Assembly: GCA_036867785.1 (NCBI GenBank)
Contig: CP145412.1
Coordinates: 1 to 64,000 of the forward strand
Direction: 5' to 3'
DNA: 64,000 nt
DNA from: Plasmodiophora brassicae
Taxonomy: Eukaryota > Endomyxa: Phytomyxea > Phytomyxea > Plasmodiophorida
Below, in pieces: positions 41,317-50,874 of the stretch. Position 1 is the first letter of the stretch. Each line of letters begins with the position of its first letter. A model generated the notes under the pieces. It was given only the letters and a program-made list of their open reading frames with translations, ran no database searches and was not told where the DNA came from. The position numbers and the translations under genes were made by a program.

Positions 41317-42453
41317 ATGGCGCATCCGTGCGGGCACAAGAACGGCAGATGTCGACGCGACGCCGAACAGCGGTGCCGGCAATGTCGTCGTTGCTGCCCG
41401 TTCGCCGATGCGTTCCCACATCCGCCGGCGCTAGACGATCCGCCCTGCCCGAAATGCCACGCCGGATCCGGCAACCTGGCAGGGCATCGTGGGCGGCACC
41501 TCGGCAACGTGCAGGTCGCCGCCATGCGTGCCGACCTGATCCGGGGCGCGGTGGACCTCGGCGCGATCACCGACGCCTCCGATCTGGAGTGGATGGTAGG
41601 CAGGGCGGCGGCGGGTCGCCGTTGCGCGGCACACGTCGATCGTCCGGTCGTGGTCAACGTTCGCCCCAGGTGCACTCCATATCGCAGTTCGTGTACCTGT
41701 TCGCGGGCGTGCTGCGGATGCCACCGATGACGTCCGACCAGGTGCGGGCCGGCCTCTACCAGCACTCCCACGACCTGCAAGGTGCCCCCCCCCCCGTTTC
41801 GCGTCACGCGACGTACGCTGACGGTGCTGTTTGCCCGTTCAGTGCTGCTGACCCGGTTGCTGCTGAACGACGACGATGCCGAATTCCTGGAGCCGGACGA
41901 GTACCTGTCCATGTCCACCATCAACGTGCTGCTGAAGCGGCATGTCGTCATGAGACGAGGCCCGGATCAGGAGCTCGTGACGCCGCTTGACGTCGACTAC
42001 CTGTCGTACGACGCGCACGTGAAGGCGGCCATCGTCTGGTCGCTGTGCGACAAGGTGGCGCACACGAACCCGGCGTACATGGAGCACGCCGGCCTGTACG
42101 ACGCCGGCGAGCTCCGCATCGAGCCGCTGGCCACCGACTCGTCCGGCGGCCGGTTCTACTATTTCGCCGGCAACGCCGACTGCAAGGTGTACAGGCAGAC
42201 GCCCGATGGTGCCGAGTTCGTCCTCGTGGCCGACGGCGTCGCCGACGTTCGCAGCCTGAAACGTGCACTGTCGGGCAGGCAGGGCGCGCGCGTGGCCGCC
42301 GCTCTCGATCGACTCCTGCCGCAACTGGTGGCCAACGAGCGCACGCCGCGTCCGGCCCCCATCGACACCCGTACGCGCCGCCCGAATCGTCACCGGGCGC
42401 GACAGCTCGGCGAGTTCGAAGACGGGATCGTCGCTAAATCCCAGCGATACTGA
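41317..42453 (+). CDS. DDT/WHIM-like chromatin-remodelling accessory protein
   Basis: Exons 41317-41595, 41670-41781 and 41843-42453 join in frame to 333 residues; the second intron (41782-41842) contains a run of Cs after its donor. Residues ~95-150 (FVYLFAGVLRMPPMTSDQVRAG and on to LLTRLLLNDDD) resemble a DDT domain; the following VDYLSYDAHVKAAIVWSLCD and LRIEPLATDSSGGRFYYFAG resemble the WHIM1/WHIM3 blocks (G-x-RFYYF) of CECR2/RSF1/ISWI-partner proteins. The N-terminal 60 residues are rich in Cys and His (HPCGH, CRQCRRCC, PPCPKCH) and might bind zinc, unless translation starts further in (Met at 41524). It is probably nuclear, a nucleosome-remodeller partner. Confidence 0.6.
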
Positions 42454-43189
42454 CCGTGGCCGCCCACTGAGCGCTAATAGACTGGTGCTGTCCCACGATC
42501 CGCCTCGCTCGTGGCACGTCTTGGAGACAGGGGCAGACGGCGGCGTCCAGGAGCTCAGCACCTCGTCGTCGTGGATCCTGCTGCGCCGAAGCAGACCCGT
42601 TCGCATCTGCGTGGGCTGCATCCGGTCTATGATGCGCGCCCTAATGTAGGGACTGGAGTGTTCGCGGACGTCACCATTGCCCCGACGATGCGCTGGATCG
42701 ACGCCTTGAACGCAGCCAGCGTGGCGCCGTCCGCGTGGGCGCCGACGACAGCGACGTCCATAACGACAGCGGCAACAAAGGCCGACGTGCAAGCCGTCCG
42801 AATGTACGCAAGTGACATCCACAAACGAACCGATGACACCCGATGCTAATTGCAACTCCTCCAGCGTCGTAGCCCTTACACGAATTGCTGGTTGTTGTCA
42901 TCATGTACGACACGTTCAGGTTGCGATGGTGTTAGATGGAACCATGCTGGGGTTGGGCAGACCAGCTGAGGCACACACCTGACAGTGTTGCTCCCGATGA
43001 CGAACTGCGTTGCCTAACGAACGCAGGATACGTTCGTTCCTCTCGGGCACCGTCCTGGCCTGGACGTGCATCGAACGAGGGACGCGCTAGTTGGTCGATG
43101 GTCGGCCAGTGGCGAGTTCATTCGTCGACGCCGCGTGCTGCGAACGGCAACGTGAAATGCCATGCGAGCGCAATTCGTCGTGGTGTATT
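42454..43189. other. Intergenic region
   Basis: About 735 bp with only short frames. A minus frame (42627-42839) encodes a hydrophobic stretch (SAFVAAVVMDVAVVGAHADG) that could be a signal peptide of a small secreted protein, but it has no other support. The opposite plus frame is equally open. Confidence 0.4.
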
Positions 43190-43648
43190 CTAGTCGTGGC
43201 TTGGCTCGGAAAGCCGCATCACAGAGACACGCTTCGCAGCCAGATAGACAGCTGCGGCTGCTAGGAATGAATCCGCCTTGCCAACCTGCAGGCCCTCCGA
43301 CAGGAGTCGATAGACAGCATGCGCCGCCATGCCCGTCAGAAACCCACGAAGCGGGCGCGTCACCGAAAACGCAGTGCAGACACGCTTCATCTTTCGCACG
43401 GCCGCCTCGATATGCTCCTGGCTGATGCGGCCAGCCCCGTTGCCAGCGCGGCGCTCCACACATTCCTCGACGTCTTCCATCGCGCGGCGACATTCGTCCG
43501 TGATCGTCCCGATATGGTAGTCGACGGCACCCGCCAGCCCAGCAACGCTAACGTCAAGTAGACGACCCGTTTCACCCATTGCGGCATCAGTGCGCACGAC
43601 CTGGTGGCTGATAGCCAGCATCACTCCAATGACGTACAGGTGCAACAT
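43190..43648 (-). CDS. Cyclin-fold protein, possibly TFIIB-like
   Basis: 152 residues from ATG 43648. The sequence is helical, with two features of cyclin-box repeats of TFIIB-type factors: GETGRLLDVSVAGLAGAV, like the end of a first repeat, and KADSFLAAAAVYLAAKRVS, like the AAAAIYLA helix of a second repeat. In between lie a Cys-rich linker (CRRAMEDVEECVERR) and basic helices. A full TFIIB would be about 300 residues with an N-terminal zinc ribbon; neither was found upstream, so this is part of a spliced gene (an acceptor-like CACCAG precedes VVRTDAAMG) or a reduced relative. Assignment is tentative. Confidence 0.45.
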   Translation of the reverse strand: MLHLYVIGVMLAISHQVVRTDAAMGETGRLLDVSVAGLAGAVDYHIGTITDECRRAMEDVEECVERRAGNGAGRISQEHIEAAVRKMKRVCTAFSVTRPLRGFLTGMAAHAVYRLLSEGLQVGKADSFLAAAAVYLAAKRVSVMRLSEPSHD

Positions 43649-44163
43649 ATGCTGCCGTCGAGGAGGACGCGCGCGCGCCAGGAACCTTGGCGATGCGAAC
43701 GAACGTCAGGAATTGATGCCGTTACGCAGTCCGCGAGAGGCTCGCACGTTGGCATCACCAGAAATAGACCTCTGGTGGTCGTCCAGACACTGACGGATCA
43801 CCTATTAATAGCAGTGGCGAGGCCCTGCCTACATACCTAGCAACAGATGCGACCCGGAACAGGTTTACCGGTCGATGAGGAGGGCTTCCCCCTGTTGCGA
43901 TCGCGAAAGTTCAGTCTCCATGTTGGAGCAACGCAGCCTTTGTCGAGACCGTGCCTAGTAGGTCGACGATCCGCGCGAGGGGCATCCTGATCATCTTTCG
44001 GGTGCTACAGATGTTTCCGAGACGCAAATGCCCGGGCCTGGCTCTGCAGCAACGTCTTCAAGGCGGGGGACGGATGCCGCAGCGGACAAGACGCTGCGGA
44101 TCCAAATCCGCCTGGGCTCGCATTCCATCGGCGAGAGCGTACCGGTAGAGCGGCAACGCGACG
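43649..44163. other. Intergenic region
   Basis: About 515 bp between divergent open frames. It may hold 5' exons of either neighbour. I could not join any frame convincingly. Confidence 0.35.
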
Positions 44164-44640
44164 ATGATCAGCGGCACGCTTGCCCTGATTATATTCCAGT
44201 TGCTGGGAACACCGATGTCAGGCGCAACCACGACGGGAGGCCGGTTCGTTGAACTTCAATCGGCGACAGGCGCTCGTGGCGATGGGCACCCGGCCACGTT
44301 TCCAGGCGCATCGTCGTTCATCGGTGATACGGTCCCGATTGACGGGTTCGTGCTCGGCAGGGTATGTTCAGATATGAATCTGCAATCCCAGACTGGTGCT
44401 GACCGACCGACGTCGCTGCAGATTGTGTCGTACTTGAAGAGCGAAGGACCCGAAGAGGTCGAAGCGTGGCTGGGTTCCCTGTACCGGCACGGCGTCACCC
44501 TGCGCTGCATGGCGCACGTCGCCCGCAAGCTGGATATGCCCGACCTGCAGGAGATCGTCGTCGCGCAGACCATCGCCCAGACGTCCCATGTCCGATACGA
44601 CGACGTCCTGCGATGCTGGAGCGAACAGGGCCTCGGGTAA
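44164..44640 (+). CDS. Unknown protein, 158 residues
   Basis: Open from ATG 44164. A short hydrophobic start (LALIIFQLLGTPMSG) could be a signal or anchor. The C-terminal half is well-formed helical sequence (EEVEAWLGSLYRHG, then ARKLDMPDLQEIVVAQTIAQ, then YDDVLRCW). No family is recognised. An upstream exon is possible. The stop codon is followed by a GC dinucleotide repeat (44643-44659) and then by the ankyrin ORF on the same strand. Confidence 0.45.
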   Translation: MISGTLALIIFQLLGTPMSGATTTGGRFVELQSATGARGDGHPATFPGASSFIGDTVPIDGFVLGRVCSDMNLQSQTGADRPTSLQIVSYLKSEGPEEVEAWLGSLYRHGVTLRCMAHVARKLDMPDLQEIVVAQTIAQTSHVRYDDVLRCWSEQGLG

Positions 44641-44708
44641 CCCGCGCGCGCGCGCGCGTTTAGTTCGAGTGACAATGAACCGCGCGCAGGTCGATTACGA
44701 AGACGCTG

Positions 44709-45074
44709 ATGCCGCCGTTGTGCGAACGACCTGACGAAGATGGGTGCCCGGACACCATCGATGGCGTCATGCGGATGTGCAGGGCGCAGAAGCGCTTCAT
44801 CTCCAGTCGGGTGCTTAGCGACGTCGCCCCAGCGGAGCCGCCCGCTTTGCAGCGGCTCGCCCGAGGCGACGGCCCGCTCCAGGCGATGGCGGCGGCGGTG
44901 ACGTGCGGCGCGAACCCGTACGCGGCCGACGACGGCCTGACTCCATTGCACACGGCCGTTCAGCACCGGAACGAAGGCGCCGTCGCGTACCTCGCGACGG
45001 TGACCGACGTCAACGTTGATGACGACGACGACAGCGGCGTCGCCGTCAACGTTGACGAACAGCGCCTTGCATGA
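44709..45074 (+). CDS. Ankyrin-repeat protein, small
   Basis: 121 residues. One clear ankyrin repeat sits near residues 65-97 (GANPYAADDGLTPLHTAVQH, with the TPLH signature), preceded by a weaker helical pair. The tail is acidic (VDDDDDSGVAVNVDEQ). The N-terminus has a cysteine-containing stretch (LCERPDEDGC). Ankyrin repeats mediate protein binding; the partner is unknown. The short length suggests a missing exon on one side. Confidence 0.5.
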   Translation: MPPLCERPDEDGCPDTIDGVMRMCRAQKRFISSRVLSDVAPAEPPALQRLARGDGPLQAMAAAVTCGANPYAADDGLTPLHTAVQHRNEGAVAYLATVTDVNVDDDDDSGVAVNVDEQRLA

Positions 45075-45240
45075 GTGGTGAGCGTCGCGCCGCTTGGTAG
45101 CATCGTTCGCCATCGGATACCCAACGTGGCGATTCCAATACAGACCGTCCTGATTGTCGAGACGCGATGAACGGTCAGCGCGCCAAAACGCATCAGCGGG
45201 GGCGGCCGCGAACGACGACGACGACGACGACGTCGGGGTG

Positions 45241-45606
45241 ATGGTGCGGATCACCAGTCACGTGCTGGACCTGGGCCTGGGGCGGCCCGCGTCAGGGGTC
45301 CCGGTCCGCCTGGAGCGGAAGGCGGGCAACGGATGGGAGCCGGTGGGCGCCGACGGCCTGACGACGGACGGGGACGGGCGCGTGCCGGACCTGACGGCCG
45401 GCCAGGTCGGCGGCGGCGACGCCGTCGGCGCGTTCCGCCTGACGTTCGCGACGGGCGGGTACCTGGCCGAGCAGCACCACCAGACGGAGCCGTTCTATCC
45501 CGAGGTCGTCATCACGTTCTCGGTCGGGCGGCAACAGGCCGACCAGCACTTCCACATCCCGTTGCTCCTGTCGCCGTACGGCTACTCGTCGTACCGTGGC
45601 AGCTGA
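45241..45606 (+). CDS. HIUH: 5-hydroxyisourate hydrolase (transthyretin-like)
   Basis: 121 residues, the usual size. HIU hydrolase turns 5-hydroxyisourate into OHCU in the uricase pathway. Family marks are visible: ITSHVLDLGLGRPASGVPV at the start (active-site His), GRVPDL in the middle, and the diagnostic C-terminal tetrapeptide YRGS at the very end. ATG 45241 is the first ATG in frame; the frame is open upstream but lacks an ATG and encodes no conserved residues. No peroxisomal signal at the C-terminus. Its stop codon lies about 110 bp before the SEN54 start on the same strand. Confidence 0.93.
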   Translation: MVRITSHVLDLGLGRPASGVPVRLERKAGNGWEPVGADGLTTDGDGRVPDLTAGQVGGGDAVGAFRLTFATGGYLAEQHHQTEPFYPEVVITFSVGRQQADQHFHIPLLLSPYGYSSYRGS

Positions 45607-45719
45607 CGACGTCGACCGCCGCCAATACATCGACCGTGTTGTTCCTGCGCGTGCCAGCGATCGTTATTCGGTCGAGGTGCCGGCCGTCGTCGTGTGCGCT
45701 GGCGACGGCGCACGTCCAG

Positions 45720-46367
45720 ATGACGACGGCCGCGGACGCGTTCGCGAAGAATGCGTCGCGCGGCGCCTGGTGCGGGCGGATGGGCCTGGTGCGCGTCCTG
45801 GCGATGCGCGGCGGCCTGCTGCAGACGATGGGCGTGTCGGACGCCGGGTCGACGTACCTGTACCCGGAGGAGGCCCTGTTCCTGTACGACCGCGGGTCGC
45901 TGGCCCTCGCCGACGACGACGTCGCGCACGCGCACGCGTCGCTCGCGTCGCAGCCCTTCATCGTCCCGGTCTACGCCGCGCTGAAGCACAACGGGTACGT
46001 CGTCATGCGCGCGCGTCAGTTCGCGCGGCAACGCCATGTGCAACGGGCCAGATCAGGCGACGCGGGCGCAGGCGCGGTCCCCGCGTTGCAGGTGCACCTC
46101 GAGCAGCACCGCGACGAGGCGGTGCGGTTCCAGGTCTGGCGCCCGGACCAGGCGTTCGGGTTCAGGCGGAGCGCGCCGCCCGCGCCCGAGTTCGCCGTCG
46201 TGCCCTGGCGCGTTGCCGACCGCGTCCCGGCCGACGCCGACCTGGCCGGGATCGCCGCCCAGCTGCCCGCGGGCGCCCGCCTGCTCGTCGCCGCCGTCGA
46301 CGTCGCCTCGGTCCTGTTCCTCGAGTTCCACGACGGGGCGATCCCCGCCCCGGATCCGTCCACCTAA
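45720..46367 (+). CDS. SEN54: tRNA-splicing endonuclease subunit Sen54
   Basis: 215 residues from ATG 45720. SEN54 is a structural subunit of the heterotetrameric endonuclease that removes tRNA introns. The hallmark YLYPEEALFLYDRGSL (N-terminal Sen54 box) lies near residue 42, followed by PFIVPVYAALKHNGYVVMR (the Y.VY..LK..GYVV block). A C-terminal endonuclease-like fold (FQVWRPDQAFGFRR, then LLVAAVDVASVLFLEF) completes it. It is shorter than yeast Sen54 (467 residues), and the frame is open upstream, so a 5' exon may be missing. The next gene (MRPL2) ends 33 bp away on the opposite strand. Confidence 0.88.
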   Translation: MTTAADAFAKNASRGAWCGRMGLVRVLAMRGGLLQTMGVSDAGSTYLYPEEALFLYDRGSLALADDDVAHAHASLASQPFIVPVYAALKHNGYVVMRARQFARQRHVQRARSGDAGAGAVPALQVHLEQHRDEAVRFQVWRPDQAFGFRRSAPPAPEFAVVPWRVADRVPADADLAGIAAQLPAGARLLVAAVDVASVLFLEFHDGAIPAPDPST

Positions 46368-46399
46368 CACACACGTGTATCGCTATGCGAATGCCGCTG

Positions 46400-47563
46400 T
46401 CACGCGCTCGACTTGCTCTTCGCCTTCGCCTTGCCGCCCTTCTGCTGCCTCTTCTTCTTCCGCTTCAGGTCCTCGGCGTGGCGCACGGCGTACGACTTGG
46501 CGCCGGCGCCCTTCTTGACCAGGCGGCCGTCGCGACGCCGCACGATCAGGCGCATCGACTTCTTCGGCGACCGCGTCTTGTAGCCCTTGGCCAGCTGGCC
46601 GGTCGGCGACACGGACGGGCGCCCGCCGCTCGTCTTGCCTTCGCCGCCGCCCATCGGGTGGTCGACCGGGTTCATGGCGACGCCGCGCACGTGCGGGCGC
46701 CGTCCCATCCACCGGGAGCGCCCCGCCTTCCCGATCTTGACGAACTTGTGCTCGGCGTTGCCGACGACGCCGACCGTGGCCAGGCAGTCCAGGCGGAACA
46801 TGCGCTCCTCCTTGGAGGGCATGCGGACGACGGCGTACCCGGCGTCCACGTCCTTCTCCAGCAGGACGCAGGAGGCGCCGGCGGTGCGCACCATCTGGGC
46901 GCCGCGCCCCGGGTACACCTCCAGGTTGTGGATCTCGGTGCCCAGCGGGATGTGGCGCAGCGCCATGGCGTTCCCGGGGACGATGTCCAGCGCCTGCGTG
47001 CGCGACGCCTGCACGGGCGACCCGGCCTGGACGCCGTGCGGCGCCACGATGTACGCCAGGCGCGACTCCTTCTCCGCCGCCGCGTCGTACCGCACCAGGG
47101 CAATGTAGGCGGTGCGGTTCGGGTCGTACTCGAGGCGCTCGACGATGCCCTCCATCTGCGCGGTACACGGGTCAGCACACGCAGACGGGAGCGCGCGCGA
47201 CGCCCACACGTACGTCGACGATCCTGCGCTTGAAGTCGATGATCCGGTAGCGACGTTTGTGGCCGCCGCCGCGATGCCGGACCGTGATGCGCCCGTGGTT
47301 GTTGCGACCGCCCGTCGAGCGCAGGCCGACCGACAGCGCGCGCACCGGGCGCCCTTTCCACAGGTGCGACGTGTCGGCGAGCACCTGCACAACGAATTCG
47401 TCATCGGGTGCGCGTCCGTCCGTCCGGGCGGGCAGCAGCGTCGTACGGTGCCGCGCATGGCGTTCGTCAGCGGCTTGAGCACCTTCAGGCGCGCCGACTG
47501 CGACGCCGACTCCGACGCCGACGACGACAGCGCCCGGCGGATCCAGGCGAACGCGGCGGCCAT
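46400..47563 (-). CDS. MRPL2: Mitochondrial large-subunit ribosomal protein uL2m
   Basis: Exons 47563-47447, 47384-47214 and 47155-46400 join in frame to 347 residues. Known uL2 blocks appear in order: [71 protein letters not shown], then the peptidyl-transferase-region block [20 protein letters not shown], with the conserved His of MNPVDHP. The bacterial-like form and a 30-residue Ser/Arg-rich leader ([20 protein letters not shown]) indicate a mitochondrial ribosome protein. The tail is lysine-rich ([20 protein letters not shown]). The two introns are 62 and 58 nt with GTACGT-type donors. Confidence 0.94.
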   Translation of the reverse strand: MAAAFAWIRRALSSSASESASQSARLKVLKPLTNAMRGTVRRCCPPGRTDAHPMTNSLCRCSPTRRTCGKGARCARCRSACARRAVATTTGASRSGIAAAATNVATGSSTSSAGSSTYVWASRALPSACADPCTAQMEGIVERLEYDPNRTAYIALVRYDAAAEKESRLAYIVAPHGVQAGSPVQASRTQALDIVPGNAMALRHIPLGTEIHNLEVYPGRGAQMVRTAGASCVLLEKDVDAGYAVVRMPSKEERMFRLDCLATVGVVGNAEHKFVKIGKAGRSRWMGRRPHVRGVAMNPVDHPMGGGEGKTSGGRPSVSPTGQLAKGYKTRSPKKSMRLIVRRRDGRLVKKGAGAKSYAVRHAEDLKRKKKRQQKGGKAKAKSKSSA

Positions 47564-47761
47564 TGGACGGGAACGGCGGCGGCGCGTCGCCCCCCTCGCC
47601 AACGCCAACAACAACAATCGAAATAGCGGCGCCGCGGTCCGTCAATCGGGGACCGCAGCGCACGTCCGTCCCCGGAGACGTCGTCGTCATCGTCACACGC
47701 GACTGCTGCGACGACGACGACGACGACAGCATCTTCCTCGAGTCGTTGTATAACGGTGCGC

Positions 47762-48340
47762 CTACGTGCTGGGGACGACGACGCAGGTGTCGGGCGGCGC
47801 GCCTTGCGTGCTGGGTCTGACTTTCCGGCTGGACGGGTCGTCGTCGTCGTCGTCGTCGTCGTCTCCGGGGGACAGCAGCAGCGTTCCCGACGTCGTCGTT
47901 GCCGTGTCCAGACGGCCGCCCGTCCCGTCCTTGTCGTCGAACGGGGACCCATGGTCGTCGTGCCACGATTGCAATTCGACCAGGAGGTCGTAGACGCTGC
48001 GGGGCAGGTGCCTGCGCTCGGCAGGCGCCGGGTCGACGCTGTACGACGATCGCCCGGCGGCGTCACGTACGACGCGCTCCGTCGCGGTCTGGTAGTCCTG
48101 CGACGCCACCGCCCGTTCGTAGTCGGCGTCGTCGCGGTCGACGCTCGCCGCCCATCGGCGGAACGCACGCTGGATGACGACCGCCGCCGCCCGCTGCCGC
48201 TCGTCGGGCAGTGTCGTCGCCAGGCTGCCGCACGTGCTGGCCTGCAATGACGACAGGGCCCGCTCCAGCTGATCAGCGGCGCGCTCGAGCCGGCCCACCA
48301 GATCGACGGCGCGCCTAACGTCACATAACCGGGGCATCAT
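47762..48340 (-). CDS. IQ-motif protein
   Basis: 192 residues from ATG 48340. A single IQ calmodulin-binding motif ([16 protein letters not shown]) lies near residues 70-85, after an N-terminal helix ([19 protein letters not shown]). The C-terminal third is disordered and holds nine aspartates in a row, encoded by a (GTC)9 microsatellite on the plus strand (47837-47863), likely variable in length between strains. Calmodulin or a calmodulin-like light chain is the probable partner. No further family is recognised. Confidence 0.6.
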   Translation of the reverse strand: MMPRLCDVRRAVDLVGRLERAADQLERALSSLQASTCGSLATTLPDERQRAAAVVIQRAFRRWAASVDRDDADYERAVASQDYQTATERVVRDAAGRSSYSVDPAPAERRHLPRSVYDLLVELQSWHDDHGSPFDDKDGTGGRLDTATTTSGTLLLSPGDDDDDDDDDPSSRKVRPSTQGAPPDTCVVVPST

Positions 48341-48544
48341 CGCTGGATGTCCCGCGCGCTTGCTGAAGGGAACCCTACAGCTATGACGCGCGCGCGTGAC
48401 TCACGACCCGACCAAGGGGGGCGATCTCGGAACACGCCTGTCGACCGTCATTGCCGATATCGTCAACGGGTGGTGGTTAGCCGTACTGTACACGTGTTCT
48501 GACGCGACGATGGGCGCATCCTGCACAAAGGTACGGCAGCGTTG

Positions 48545-49066
48545 ATGAACGCGGCAACCCTGGCCTCAATGTCGTCCGTGAAGGGGACCGGCGTGCAAAC
48601 CAGGGTCAGGGAGCAGCTGGCCAAGCCGCAGACGAACACGATGGCGCACAAGGCCGTTGACAAGGCCGTCCCCGAGCAGTACCGTCAGCAAGCTCACAGC
48701 ACGGTCGACAAGGCGTTGCAGGCGGCCGTGCCGTCGAACGCGCAGGCAGGCGGCGCTACGCAGGCGCCACCACCGAACGGGCAGACGCAAGGCTACGGCA
48801 TGCAGGCTGGTCAGCAGCAGTACACGACGAACGCTGCGGGCATGGCTGGCCGGCCGTTCGGCGACGACGACGCGCAGCGGTATGCGACTCCCGGGCAACC
48901 ATCGTATGGACAAGGTCGCCCGGTCGTGCACGGTGGTGGTGGTGGTGGTGGTCAGCAGTACGTCCAGCAGACTCCGGGACTGCACTACGGACAATACGGG
49001 CAGGGCGGGCAGCAGCAGCGGTACGCGCAGCAGCAGCAGCACGACGCGTACCAGGGCATGCGTTGA
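48545..49066 (+). CDS. Gln/Gly/Tyr-rich low-complexity protein
   Basis: 173 residues. The first ~60 residues are helical and polar (QTRVREQLAKPQTNTMAHKA; EQYRQQAHSTVDKALQAAV); the rest is disordered, rich in Gln, Gly and Tyr (GQQQYTTNAAGMAG; a run of seven Gly; GQYGQGGQQQRYAQQQQH), like prion-like or phase-separating domains. It ends 11 bp before the stop of the coiled-coil gene on the opposite strand. No family can be named. The in-frame ATG at 48545 is the start. Confidence 0.6.
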   Translation: MNAATLASMSSVKGTGVQTRVREQLAKPQTNTMAHKAVDKAVPEQYRQQAHSTVDKALQAAVPSNAQAGGATQAPPPNGQTQGYGMQAGQQQYTTNAAGMAGRPFGDDDAQRYATPGQPSYGQGRPVVHGGGGGGGQQYVQQTPGLHYGQYGQGGQQQRYAQQQQHDAYQGMR

Positions 49067-49076
49067 AATACAACGT

Positions 49077-50405
49077 TCATTGGTCGGCGGCGGACGCCGT
49101 TGCCGTGTCACAGGGCGGACGCTGCTGCTTCATCGGCTCGAACCCGGGCGCTGTCCGGCACTTTGGTCGGCTCTGCCCGGCCAGCTGCTCCTGGAACGCG
49201 CGCAGGGTCTTCTCCTGCGCGAACAGGCGCGCCATGACGGCGCTGCGTTCCGCCTTGTTGAACTCGGACGACGACAGGTTGTCGAGGTCGGCGGTCCTGC
49301 CGCCGCCGCGCTGGAGGATCTCCTCCCTGATGTCGTCGACGCACGACCTGAGGAAGGCCTGCAACTCCTGTCGCCCGTGCAGCTGCTCGTTCAGGCGCGC
49401 CTGCAACGACGCGATCTGCGTCTGCGCCATCTTCATCTCGTGGCGCATGTGCCGGACCGTGTTCTGGAACCGTTTCTCCAGGTCGGCGGGCGCCCTGGGC
49501 GCGCTCGACACCATCCTGGACGCGTGCACCGTTGCTGCTGCCCGACCTGCCTCCGCCGCCGCCGCGCTGTTAGGACGCATCGCCAACGTCGACTGCGGCA
49601 GCGTTGGCAGCGACTTGTACGACGGGGATTCGACGGCGCCGGCGTCGCGAAGGCGCGCGTAATCCTTCTTGATGACGAGGATCTGCTTGATGAGGAACTC
49701 GCGGTCCTCCTCCTGCGTCTTCAGCTGGCTCTTCAGCCGTTTGTTGTCTTTCGCCAGTTGCTTGTTCTGCTCCTCGAGGCGGTACGTCATGTCCTTCATC
49801 CACTCGAGCTCCTCCGTCAGCTTGTGGCACCGCTGGACCCATTCCGACGACCCGGACTCGTTCTTGCGGCGCTCCCGATCGAGCTCGTCGTTCACGTCGC
49901 ACATGCGCGTCTTGAACGCGCGCAGCAGGTCGCGCTCCTGGTCCTTCAGCACCTGCGACGTCCGGTTCTGCAGCAGCAGGATGTTGTCCTGGATCGTGGT
50001 GTGCAGCGACCGGATGCGTTTGATGCTCTCCTGCGAATCCGCCTGCTGCGTCTGCGTCTGCGAGTACCCGTCCAGCTTCTGCTGCAACTTCTGGATCTGC
50101 TCCCGGAACCGTGCCTCCCGACGCAGCACGAGCTCCTGTTGATGTGGAATCAGATCGTGGCGGCTGCCGGGCACGCTCCCGTCGTACGTCTTTCCGTTTC
50201 GCTTCCTGCATCATGGCCGTCTTCGACTTGACCTCCTCTCGGTACCTGGCCGCTATGGATCAGCGCGGGCTGGATAGTGACCCGCCCGAGAGAGGACCCA
50301 CTTCTGCAGGACGTCGGTGTAGAGCGACTGTAGATCGGCATAGGCGACGTTCTGCTTGTTGACGGGCCCGCTCGGTCGTTTGCCGCTCTGCGACTGCGCC
50401 CCCAT
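49077..50405 (-). CDS. Conserved-looking coiled-coil protein, probably centriolar or axonemal
   Basis: Exons 50405-50302, 50245-50188 and 50135-49077 join in frame to 406 residues, making a continuous coiled coil across both joins (LQSLYTDVLQ + KYREEVKSKTAMMQEAKRKD + ELVLRREARFREQIQKLQQK). Heptads continue to about residue 240 (EWMKDMTYRLEEQNKQLAKD), then a disordered Ala/Ser linker, then a second coiled coil (MRHEMKMAQTQIASLQARLN). The stretch QEEDREFLIKQILVIKKDYA looks like a conserved core of cilium/centriole coiled-coil proteins, but I cannot give a name. Divergent from the CEP164-like gene. Confidence 0.75.
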
Positions 50406-50874
50406 CCGTCGTTAGCCGCTGGCGGCGAACGAACGCGTCGTTCACGTACCCGTTTGCCTGGGGAAGGCGACCGGGACGGTGCCTGGGTGGCGCCCGTCTG
50501 ACTGGCCGCCGATGACGCCGCCCCGTCCGTCAGCCTACGCCACCCATCATCAGGGCCCGGTGGAAACACACACATACACACGCCGCCCGCCGCCGGGACG
50601 TACATGTCCATCCCGCTGACGACCGACATGGCGTCGTCGACCAGCGCCGGACGACGTCTATACAATAGCACGAGTCGATCCCGGGTACCACCAGCTCACA
50701 GTGCCGTCGGGGGCATCAGAGTACCCAATGCCCTGACGCTACATCGGCCCTCGCAGGACAGTCCTGCATCGCCCTCGCGTTCGTTTCGCGTCGTCCCACT
50801 GTACACGACCGCTGGTTGTCGCAGGGTAGTACCCGACCCTGCTGGGACCGATATCGCGCCCAGATATCTCGACG
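50406..50874. promoter_or_regulatory. Divergent promoter, coiled-coil gene / CEP164-like gene
   Basis: 469 bp between two divergent start codons (50405 minus, 50875 plus). Further 5' exons of the minus gene are possible here (frames near 50430-50670 flanked by GT/AG), but none is certain. No RFX-type X-box could be confirmed by eye. Confidence 0.4.

Noticed and set aside
40431-41951. 506-codon minus frame opposite the helical-repeat and DDT-like genes
   Set aside because: The plus strand carries conserved repeats and spliced frames; the minus frame is compositionally biased with no motif.
45596-47233. 545-codon plus-strand frame overlapping SEN54 and opposite MRPL2
   Set aside because: Arginine/alanine-rich composition without motifs; both overlapped genes have clear family signatures in other frames.
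48657-50231. 524-codon plus frame opposite the coiled-coil gene
   Set aside because: It is the complement of heptad-rich coiled-coil codons and has no recognisable content.
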